Below are positions 42,149-48,707 of a stretch of 64,000 nt of DNA, piece by piece. The notes below the pieces were generated by a model. The model was given only the letters and a program-made list of their open reading frames with translations. It was not told the origin of the DNA and made no database searches. The DNA is from Verrucomicrobiota bacterium (GTDB taxonomy: Bacteria > Verrucomicrobiota > Verrucomicrobiia > CAIQCK01), in NCBI GenBank assembly GCA_016235595.1, contig JACRJX010000008.1, positions 1-64,000 on the forward strand. Reading direction: 5' to 3'. Numbering within the stretch: position 1 is the first letter of the stretch; every line of letters starts with the position of its first letter. A program made the position numbers and the translations under genes.

Positions 42149-42316
42149 ATGGCGATAACCCCGCTGGGTATGGCCCAATCTCCACGAATCGAGATGGCCG
42201 ACGATTGGGATCATGTCACGGCGCACGGCAAAGCACCGCGGTTGGCGGGGCGAGTGGCCGAGGACAAAGCGTTGCAGAAGGCGATGGCGGAGGTGATGAA
42301 GAAGATATCTGATTGA
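42149..42316 (+). pseudogene. RAYT transposase relic 1 (N-terminus fused to C-terminal piece)
   Basis: A 55-codon frame whose central part reads PRIEMADDWDHVTAHGK, matching the N-terminal RIEYpGaWYHVTaRGN signature of REP-associated tyrosine transposases (Y1_Tnp). It then jumps to a helical tail ending EVMKKISD, as if the catalytic middle had been deleted. The same signature recurs in relic 2, 1.4 kb away, and both are followed by the same TCTGATT..GAGACCTG.CCCCC sequence. No HUH motif or full transposase remains. Confidence 0.65.
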
Positions 42317-42331
42317 GACCTGACCCCCGAA
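42308..42331 (+). repeat. Direct repeat after RAYT relic 1
   Basis: TCTGATT, GAGACCTG and CCCCC blocks in this order recur at 43718-43740 with small indels. They mark the 3' ends of both RAYT relics and bracket the AT-richer genes between them. Confidence 0.6.
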
Positions 42332-42371
42332 ACTTCGAGACACTTTGCGGATATTTGAATAGGTGGCCGAC

Positions 42372-43388
42372 ATGAAACCAACAACGAAAGCGATCGTGAA
42401 ACGGGTGGCAATGGTAATCGGCGCGTGCTATCTCATATTCGTCGCATTCAATTGTTGGCGGTTATTTGTTCTCCGCGATCGCCCTTGGCAACCATCCGCC
42501 GCATTCAGCTCTTCGCCAGTATTTAAACGTGGAATGCCCAAGGAACAATTGGAAAAGTTGTGGTGGGAGGCTCATGAAAGAGACCGTTGGTTCGAATATA
42601 AAATGCCGATCCGGTTCTATGGAAAGGTGGTGGACGAAAACAGCACACCGGTTGCATCTGTCAACATAAGGCTGTTATGCACGGATTTGACCGAGAAGAA
42701 TGGTGTGGTTGAACGCCAATTCACAAGCAACAAGGACGGTCGATTTTCATTAGAGGGCGTACGAGGCAAGAGTTTGCACGTAGAAATGACGAAAGACGGC
42801 TATTACACCCCGCAGCACGCCAATCAGTACACTTTTGAGTATGCGCAATATACTGAACCTAACTTTTACGAGCCAGATCCAGACAAACCAGTGACTTTTG
42901 TATTGCGAAGGAAGGGCATTGCAGAGCCTTTGGTTCATCGTAAACTTGAAGTGAAATTAGCTTCCGACGGCGTGCCGGTTCGGGGTGACTTGTTACGCGG
43001 CAAAGAATCGGCGGATGGTCAGATTGAGATTCAGATGTGGAAATCGAGCGAACGAGACGAACATGGGAGATTCAATTGGCACGCAATCATCAGGGTAACG
43101 GATGGTGGAATTTTGGAAACGAAGGACGAATTTCCATTCACGGCACCTGACCGAGGATACGGCAAAGAAGTGGAAATCAAAGAGTCCTCAAACTTGGGCA
43201 AGGATTGGAAAGCTAGTGTAAAGACTCAGTACTTTGTGAGATTGGGTGACCCGCCCCGGTATGCTCGAATTAAGACCCATATGCTTGGAACCAGCCGTTG
43301 GGTGTTCATCGAGTGCTGGGTGAATCCCTCAGGCTCGCGGAATCTTGAATACGACAGGAACAAAGACATCACTCAACTATTCAAGTGA
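42372..43388 (+). CDS. Membrane-anchored protein with carboxypeptidase regulatory-like domain
   Basis: A 338-aa protein (341 if an ATG at 42363 is used). An N-terminal transmembrane helix (about residues 12-30, VAMVIGACYLIFVAFNCW) is followed by a globular part containing a beta-sandwich that looks like a carboxypeptidase regulatory domain (FYGKVVDENSTPVASVNIRL ... DGRFSLEGVRGKSLHVEMTKDGYY). No enzyme motif seen. Its base composition is visibly AT-richer than its neighbours and it lies between two RAYT relics, both signs of transfer. Function unknown. Confidence 0.75.
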   Translation: MKPTTKAIVKRVAMVIGACYLIFVAFNCWRLFVLRDRPWQPSAAFSSSPVFKRGMPKEQLEKLWWEAHERDRWFEYKMPIRFYGKVVDENSTPVASVNIRLLCTDLTEKNGVVERQFTSNKDGRFSLEGVRGKSLHVEMTKDGYYTPQHANQYTFEYAQYTEPNFYEPDPDKPVTFVLRRKGIAEPLVHRKLEVKLASDGVPVRGDLLRGKESADGQIEIQMWKSSERDEHGRFNWHAIIRVTDGGILETKDEFPFTAPDRGYGKEVEIKESSNLGKDWKASVKTQYFVRLGDPPRYARIKTHMLGTSRWVFIECWVNPSGSRNLEYDRNKDITQLFK

Positions 43389-43425
43389 CGAATATTGCAG
43401 CGGAAAAGAAACAAGAAACTTAACC

Positions 43426-43554
43426 ATGAACGATCCAATCAAATACTTGGTTGCCGGAGCGGCGATTGCACTGGTTTACGCGGCAGCTGGCGTCACTGGT
43501 GGCGTGGCTGATAGTGTAATTGGGTCAGGTTTCAACATCAGGCATATCGCTTGA
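43426..43554 (+). CDS. Small hydrophobic peptide, hypothetical
   Basis: A 42-codon frame, MNDPIKYLVAGAAIALVYAAAG..., with one predicted membrane helix, 37 nt after the preceding gene and in the same AT-richer island. No homology recognised; it could be a real small membrane protein or a fragment. Confidence 0.4.
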   Translation: MNDPIKYLVAGAAIALVYAAAGVTGGVADSVIGSGFNIRHIA

Positions 43555-43586
43555 TTTGGAACGAGCGCTGGCAGATTCTCGCAGGC

Positions 43587-43722
43587 ATGGCACGACCGTT
43601 GAAGATCGAAATGGCGGGCGGGTGGTGTCATGTCAGCGCCTGGGGGCAATGAACGCAAGCGGGTGTTCCGCGACGACAAGGATCGGTTGTGATTCCTGGA
43701 GTTGTTGGAGAAATGTGTCTGA
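43587..43722 (+). pseudogene. RAYT transposase relic 2 (frameshift and stop)
   Basis: ATG at 43587 gives ARPLKIEMAGGWCHVSAWG, the N-terminus of a REP-associated tyrosine transposase. An extra G in a G-run (near 43643) shifts the frame; one frame over continues NERKRVFRDDKDR, then an in-frame stop, then FLELLEKCV, all typical of the RAYT N-terminal third. Nothing of the catalytic HUH/Tyr region remains. The 3' end is marked by the shared direct repeat. Clear pseudogene. Confidence 0.8.
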
Positions 43723-43740
43723 TTTTGAGACCTGCCCCCA
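43718..43740 (+). repeat. Direct repeat after RAYT relic 2
   Basis: Second copy of the TCTGATT / GAGACCTG / CCCCC sequence seen at 42308-42331. From here to 43817 no gene is seen. Confidence 0.6.
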
Positions 43741-43817
43741 TCTCACGTGGCCCTTGAATACACGCCTGTTTCTGGGCTCGTGGCAGCGCATCGCCCCTCT
43801 GCGCCACCGACTGCGGA

Positions 43818-44618
43818 TTACTGCTGTCGCCAGTTGTTGATGTCGTTGTTGTCCTCGCCGCCGAAACAGTGCTTCATTCCCCCGCGCGCTGAAACCTGTG
43901 TGTCGAACGGCTTGAAGAAATATTCGGGTATCTCGCCGCGATCCTGTCCGTTGCCGTGGATCACGGTGATCATGCGATCGAGGCTCAACTCCTGCTGGCG
44001 ATCAAACGGCTTCTCGAAGTCCTTCCAAGTCGTGCCATCCGCGCCATAGGAACACAAATCGTAGGATTGCGGGCAGTGACGCGGCGCAAGGCTTCCATCA
44101 GTGAATCGGTAGCTGTTTCCGTCCACGCTCTTGTAATTCAGCGGGTTGCCCCAAGCATCCATGATCCGCTTGTAGCGATCGGCGGACGAACCGGATTGCG
44201 TGAGGATTCTTGTGTTGCCCGTCACCGTCTGGTCGCCCTTGAAATCAATGTAAGGTTGTTTGGGATGCTGTTGATGCGGCCCCCAGTATCCCAACCAGAA
44301 CCACAAAGCTTCGCAGGGCCAGACATACTGGCTGGCTTGAAGCACTCCGCCATCGGTCGTGCAGGTGAAATCCGACGGGTACCCGTTTCGGTCGGCCTTG
44401 AACATCTCGATCGCGGTGCACACCTGCTGGAGGGTGGCCTTGGTGCGCGTCCTCAGCGCTTGTTCATGGAAAAAAACAATGCCGGCAATCAGACTCCCAG
44501 CGACAATCCCGATAACAACGATCACAGCCATCAACTCAACCAGGGTGAACCCGCGCGAACCCCGGCGAATCCGCGCCGTCAGCGGGGTCAGTTCCTGGTT
44601 CTCAATGTTCCTCTTCAC
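43818..44618 (-). CDS. Type IV pilin-like / type II secretion pseudopilin
   Basis: A 266-aa prepilin-like protein. The type III signal is RGSRG^FTLVELMAVIVVIG, with predicted cleavage after G23, E28 as the Glu5 residue of the mature protein and a hydrophobic helix. The rest (GYPSDF, CTTDGG, PWCEA, RYKRIMDAWGNPLNYKS) resembles the calcium-binding GspG-type C-terminus common in Verrucomicrobia and Planctomycetes. It uses a GTG start at 44618 overlapping the glycosyltransferase stop by 4 nt. No other pseudopilin or secretion gene is nearby, so its partner machinery is elsewhere. Confidence 0.85.
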   Translation of the reverse strand: MKRNIENQELTPLTARIRRGSRGFTLVELMAVIVVIGIVAGSLIAGIVFFHEQALRTRTKATLQQVCTAIEMFKADRNGYPSDFTCTTDGGVLQASQYVWPCEALWFWLGYWGPHQQHPKQPYIDFKGDQTVTGNTRILTQSGSSADRYKRIMDAWGNPLNYKSVDGNSYRFTDGSLAPRHCPQSYDLCSYGADGTTWKDFEKPFDRQQELSLDRMITVIHGNGQDRGEIPEYFFKPFDTQVSARGGMKHCFGGEDNNDINNWRQQ

Positions 44619-46183
44619 GGCCCTTTCGGATTGGCCCGGCTGGCGATGAACTTGTCCCAGAGATTCTTCTGAATGTGGATGTTGAGCAGCACCATCGGCC
44701 GGACGCCGTAGAACTCGGACTGCCAATCCGCGCCGAGTTTGGCAGCGACCGCCGGTTCCTGGTCCATCGACGTGATGATGATGGCAGGACGGAGACCGGC
44801 GGGAACGTCCCCGGCCTGTGTCCAATAACCGACGTTGTGGAACTTCCGGAAATACCACGGCAGCGGCCAGGTGTCGTAAGGGTTGGCGCAAACCTCGATC
44901 ACCATGTCGTGATGCGCGGGATGGACGGCGGCGATCTGGTTGACGCGTTTGACGAGGTTCAGCAGGTCCGCGCTGGTGTGCGCATAGACGCAGGGATTGC
45001 GCGGGTCGGCGCAAAACCGGCCGTTGGCGCGGCACGCCTGGCCGCCGAGTTGCCACGCCGCCGCCGCGATCAACGCGCCGACCAGCCATTTCGCCCAGCT
45101 TGGCCGGGCCGCTTCGATCAGCGCCACCGCGCCGACGCCGGCGAGCAGGATCATGCCGTGCAGGAACGTGAGCATGAGCCACGGCGATTTGTGGCGGATG
45201 ATCGAATAGATCACTGTCAGCGCCAGGGTGTAAACGGCGAGGAACCACAGCCATGCCGATGCCGCGTCGCCGTTGCGCCGGCGCCGCCACGCGACGGCCA
45301 TCGCGACCGCCGCGAGGGCAACGATCAAAGCCTCGTTCCAAACGGGGCCGCGACCTTCATGGAACCAGAGCAGGATTTGCAGGTAGTAAGGCCACGGGTG
45401 AATGTGCCGGCTTTTTTCGCCACCCGCCCAGCCGAGGTAGTTCCCGTAGCAGAGCACGGAATCGAGCACGCCGCGCCAGTGCGTGAAGAACGCGGAATAG
45501 AAAATCACCGACACCGCCGCCGCGACGCCGAGCGCGGCGAGCAGATGCCGGCGGTTCACCGCGAACAATCCCGCGCGCACCGCCGGCGACACCGCCAGCG
45601 CGACGGCCGCCGCGCCAAACGAGAGCACCCACGTTTCCTTCGTCGCATACGTCAATCCCGCAAACGCGCCCGCCAGCAATGCCCAGCCCATGGACGGATT
45701 GCGCGCATACCGCCAGCCCGCGGCGATGGTGCCGAAGGTAAAAAAGACCAGCAGCATTTCCTGGATGTAGTAGCGGCTGTAAAACGTCATCGCCGGCGAA
45801 ATCGCCGTCAGCAACGCGCTGACAATCATCGGCCATCGCCCCAGCCCGTCGCGCACGAGCCATAGCAGCAACACCAGTCCTGCGCCGAACAACACCGGCA
45901 CCAGTCGGAACGTGATCTCGTTGGTGTCCGCGAAATTTTTTCCCGCCGTCAGCCACGCGAACGGCAGCGAGAGGTAATAGAGCGTCGGGCCGTGGTTGTC
46001 TTTCAAGTCGTATTCATACCGGCCGGTTTCCATCAGGATACCGGTGCGGACGGCTTGGTTTGCCTCGTCGCCGTGCATGACGCGCTCATCGAGCCGCCAC
46101 AGCCGGAAAGCAAGCGCGCCAGACGCGATGGCCACCAACAACACGCAGGCAAGAAGATTTTGTCGCACAGCGTTTTCTACCAC
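44615..46183 (-). CDS. TIGR03663-type membrane glycosyltransferase (Agl23-like)
   Basis: A 522-aa (from GTG 46183) polytopic membrane protein with about 10-12 hydrophobic helices. The start matches TIGR03663 proteins (LDERVMHGDEANQAVRTG, then DLKDNHGPTLYYLS), a family of GT39/GT83-like transferases using lipid-linked sugars. The acidic motif after TM1 (HGDE) is the probable catalytic/metal site. The start is uncertain: the frame opens at a TTG at 46219, and GTG 46183 was chosen as closest to TM1. The gene is coupled to the pseudopilin, so glycosylation of an exported protein is possible but unsupported. Confidence 0.82.
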   Translation of the reverse strand: MVENAVRQNLLACVLLVAIASGALAFRLWRLDERVMHGDEANQAVRTGILMETGRYEYDLKDNHGPTLYYLSLPFAWLTAGKNFADTNEITFRLVPVLFGAGLVLLLWLVRDGLGRWPMIVSALLTAISPAMTFYSRYYIQEMLLVFFTFGTIAAGWRYARNPSMGWALLAGAFAGLTYATKETWVLSFGAAAVALAVSPAVRAGLFAVNRRHLLAALGVAAAVSVIFYSAFFTHWRGVLDSVLCYGNYLGWAGGEKSRHIHPWPYYLQILLWFHEGRGPVWNEALIVALAAVAMAVAWRRRRNGDAASAWLWFLAVYTLALTVIYSIIRHKSPWLMLTFLHGMILLAGVGAVALIEAARPSWAKWLVGALIAAAAWQLGGQACRANGRFCADPRNPCVYAHTSADLLNLVKRVNQIAAVHPAHHDMVIEVCANPYDTWPLPWYFRKFHNVGYWTQAGDVPAGLRPAIIITSMDQEPAVAAKLGADWQSEFYGVRPMVLLNIHIQKNLWDKFIASRANPKGP

Positions 46184-46215
46184 AAACCACCGCCCGTCAG
46201 AAGCCTTGCGTGGGC

Positions 46216-46258
46216 ACAAAAAACAAGAAGACCGGCGAATCGCTGTCTCGCCGGTCTT
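46216..46258 (-). terminator. Rho-independent terminator after the F5/8C-like gene
   Basis: A perfect 11-bp GC-rich stem (46228-46238 / 46248-46258) with a 9-nt loop is followed on the minus strand by CTTGTTTTTTG (46225-46216). It lies 50 nt after the discoidin-like gene and closes the transcription unit that begins near 55.9 kb. Confidence 0.88.
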
Positions 46259-46308
46259 CCTGGAACGTCATTCCGCCGTCAACAGGGCAGCGGATACAGG
46301 TTAGAGGT

Positions 46309-46986
46309 TTACTTCCCGAAAACTTCCACCTCCGTGTAGTGGTTCATCTGGTTGGAGGTGTTGCCATTGCTGTACAGGCGCACGTAGCGGCCCTTGACGC
46401 CTTTGACGGCGATCGGGCGGCCATCGTAGGTCTCGATGAATTCGAGATCCTTGCCGATGCCGAGACCGGCAGAGTTGTCGTGGTCGTTGTTGAACACGGT
46501 CTTCACGTTCGTAATGAAGTCCGCGTCGTCAGCGACCTGGATCACCACGTCGCGATAAACGCGCGGCTCGCTGTGGAAGTGCCACACCACGATCGCCCAG
46601 ATCTCGCAGGTCTTGCCGAGATCAATCTGCACCCACTGGGAGCCTGGTCCAAGCTCCACATAGCTGCCCTCAGCGCCTTCTTTGTCGCTGTCGGTGATGA
46701 GGTCAAGGCTGCCGATGACCGGCTCCTTGTCGCTCGAGGTCACCTTCTTTTTGGCCGAGAGGTTGGTGCAGCCCGGCGGCACGTAGGTCGGAGGACGGGG
46801 CTTGTCACCACGCGCCGGTTCGAGGTTCGGGGTCTTGAGGTTCTTCGGCGTGCCGACGAACATCGGTTTGGGCATCTTGTAGTCCAGCTTCACCATGCCG
46901 GCAGGAGCTTCCTGTCCGAAGCTCACCTGGCTCAGCACGAAGCAGCCGAGTGCCACCATCAATCCATACGACGCGTATTTCTTCAT
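46309..46986 (-). CDS. Secreted F5/8-type-C (discoidin)-like protein
   Basis: A 225-aa exported protein (signal residues 1-24) with a galactose-binding-like beta-jellyroll typical of F5/8C domains, WVQIDLGKTCEIWAIVVWH through GRYVRLYSNGNTSNQMNHYTEVEVFG. No catalytic residues. It is the last gene of the cytochrome/Gfo unit. It probably binds a carbohydrate or the cell surface; ligand unknown. Start at 46986 (MKKYASY); the upstream frame lacks a signal. Confidence 0.83.
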   Translation of the reverse strand: MKKYASYGLMVALGCFVLSQVSFGQEAPAGMVKLDYKMPKPMFVGTPKNLKTPNLEPARGDKPRPPTYVPPGCTNLSAKKKVTSSDKEPVIGSLDLITDSDKEGAEGSYVELGPGSQWVQIDLGKTCEIWAIVVWHFHSEPRVYRDVVIQVADDADFITNVKTVFNNDHDNSAGLGIGKDLEFIETYDGRPIAVKGVKGRYVRLYSNGNTSNQMNHYTEVEVFGK

Positions 46987-47053
46987 AAGTTGGTTTTCCT
47001 TATACCGCATTCCACTGTTTTCAACGAACACTGGTTTGTCCATTTAATACGAA

Positions 47054-48076
47054 TTATTGCTCCGAACGCAACAAATTCCTTTCGCTCGGCGTCACCACGC
47101 GCGCTGCAAATGCCGGCGTCGCTACTATCTTGTCGCCCAGCATCCGCAGCAGGCCGCGTCGCTTCTCAACAACCAGCGCGGCCACTTCGACGCGCGACCG
47201 GCAGTAGCTATTCACTTCGGCCGTTGTCATCACCATGAACGCCGTGGAAAGCGCGTCGGACATCGCCGCTGTCGGCGCGATGGCCCATGCGGCGAGATGG
47301 TTTGCCGCCGGCCGGCCGGTGCGCGGGTCGAGGACATGCTGGCCTTTGACCTCGGTGCCGGAACCACTGAGAGCAGCGCCACTTAGGAGCACGGTGTCAA
47401 AACCCGCCTTGCGGCTCCAATCACCCGCGACACCGAGCGGCCAGCCGCTTCTACCGGCGGGGCAACCGGCCGCTTCGCCGCCGTTGCCGAGCGCCAGCAC
47501 CGAGCTGGTCCCGCTGTGGAGGAGCACGTCGGGAATCTCCCAGTCGATAAGAAGCTCCGCAGCCTTGTCGAGGGCGTAGCCTTTGCCGATGGCCCCGAGA
47601 TCCACCTCAACGCACGCTGACGGTTCAGCGCCGGAAGCAGGACGAATGGTGACGGTGAAATTCTGTGGATTCAGAACCAGACGCTCCATGCCAACGGTGG
47701 CACGCGCGGCGGCAAGCTCCGCGTCGGTGATGCGCTGCCAGTTGCCCTTGGCGTCGCGCATCAGATTCATGAGCGGACCGACTGTGACGTCAAACGCGCC
47801 GCCCGTGTCGGCGTGAACTTGCGCGGCAAGCTGGAGACACTCGAATGCTTCGAGGCAAACGTGGAGGGATTCGCCGGGCTTGAGGCGGTTGATCTGCGCG
47901 ATGTCGCTGCAAAGCTGAAAGCGGCTAAGCACTCCTTCCAGCCGGTCAATCTCGCGGAACACCGCGTCCGCCGCCTGACGCGCGTAAGTTTCCTCCTGTC
48001 CCGCGATCACCACCTCGAACTCGGTCGTCATCGCTTCGTGAGCGAAGCGGTGCAGCGGAGGAACGGCCGGTGTCAT
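47054..48076 (-). CDS. apbE: FAD:protein FMN transferase (ApbE)
   Basis: A 340-aa ApbE, which covalently attaches FMN to a Thr/Ser of redox membrane proteins. The family core is visible as CVEVDLGAIGKGYALDKAAELL, then VLLHSGTSSVLALG, and a late GQHVLDPRTGRPA. It is coded downstream of a cytochrome b-like and a multihaem cytochrome gene, suggesting flavinylation in that electron-transfer chain, although no flavinylation (DGA[S/T]GAT) acceptor protein is seen here. The ATG at 48076 lies at the edge of a palindromic repeat; an ATG at 48118 would translate through it. Confidence 0.9.
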   Translation of the reverse strand: MTPAVPPLHRFAHEAMTTEFEVVIAGQEETYARQAADAVFREIDRLEGVLSRFQLCSDIAQINRLKPGESLHVCLEAFECLQLAAQVHADTGGAFDVTVGPLMNLMRDAKGNWQRITDAELAAARATVGMERLVLNPQNFTVTIRPASGAEPSACVEVDLGAIGKGYALDKAAELLIDWEIPDVLLHSGTSSVLALGNGGEAAGCPAGRSGWPLGVAGDWSRKAGFDTVLLSGAALSGSGTEVKGQHVLDPRTGRPAANHLAAWAIAPTAAMSDALSTAFMVMTTAEVNSYCRSRVEVAALVVEKRRGLLRMLGDKIVATPAFAARVVTPSERNLLRSEQ

Positions 48077-48160
48077 GAATGTGGGAGGGGCCTCAGCGCC
48101 CCGGCGATCCTGACGCATGTCGCGGCGTCTGGTCGGGGCACCGAGGCCCTTCCCACGTTC
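48077..48160. repeat. Palindromic repeat family II, copy A
   Basis: Imperfect inverted repeat: arms 48077-48103 and 48134-48160, about 27 nt each, sharing GGGGCCTCAGCGCCCC-type sequence with copies at 56090 and 56975. It abuts the apbE start codon, replacing any normal Shine-Dalgarno region. Confidence 0.8.
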
Positions 48161-48214
48161 AGCAACGACACGCTCAACCGGTTCATGATCCCAACGAGCA
48201 GAACGACCGGCCGG

Positions 48215-48700
48215 CTAGGATTTCTCAAGCAACAGCGAACCACAGCAGCCGATCCCGCCGATGACCGCCAGGAACGAGCTGCAACGGTGCAGATCAACCA
48301 AGACCTCTTGGCCGTGCGTGCCGAACCACGGTTGCATCATCACCACCGCCGTCAACACCACGCCCAGCCCGCCGACCAGCAGCGTCCAGAACAGGAACCG
48401 ACCAGCGCCGCTTTCCGCCTCGGCGCGAAGCACGGCCAGCAGCGCCAGGCTGCCGGCAAATGCGCCACCAGCGCCGGTGTGGCAGATCAGCACGTAGCCG
48501 CTCAGTGGATGACCGAACAGCAATGCATAGAAGCCGGTGAGCGCCAGCACAGCCAGGCTCAACCCCACGATCAGTATGAAGAACTTGTCGACCATGGGAA
48601 ACCGCACGGGCTTCCTGCCCGCACGGCCGCACGAGCTGCTGCCGCATTTCGCGGACGCGGCACCGACGATCAGAGAAAGCACAGCAAGAATCTTGAACAT
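48215..48700 (-). CDS. Four-helix membrane protein, cytochrome b-like
   Basis: A 161-aa protein with an N-terminal hydrophobic signal (about 1-17), a Cys-rich stretch (KCGSSSCGRAG) and four hydrophobic helices. Histidines at 64 and 74 (FGHPLSG, CHTGAG) and at 129 and 138 (GTHGQE, DLHRCSS) are placed as for two axial haem pairs, resembling small cytochrome b561/formate dehydrogenase gamma-type subunits. It is 7 nt downstream of the seven-haem cytochrome gene, so the pair could form a quinone-linked electron-transfer module. Haem binding is inferred, not proven. Confidence 0.7.
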   Translation of the reverse strand: MFKILAVLSLIVGAASAKCGSSSCGRAGRKPVRFPMVDKFFILIVGLSLAVLALTGFYALLFGHPLSGYVLICHTGAGGAFAGSLALLAVLRAEAESGAGRFLFWTLLVGGLGVVLTAVVMMQPWFGTHGQEVLVDLHRCSSFLAVIGGIGCCGSLLLEKS

Positions 48701-48707
48701 GGCGTTG

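Noticed and set aside
42149..42316. A functional small gene at 42149
   Set aside because: Its sequence matches the N-terminus of RAYT transposases joined to a tail, and it is paired with an obvious RAYT pseudogene; a relic is the simpler reading.
43818..45341. 507-aa pilin with long N-terminal extension
   Set aside because: The extension is read-through over the glycosyltransferase; the prepilin signal sets the start at GTG 44618.
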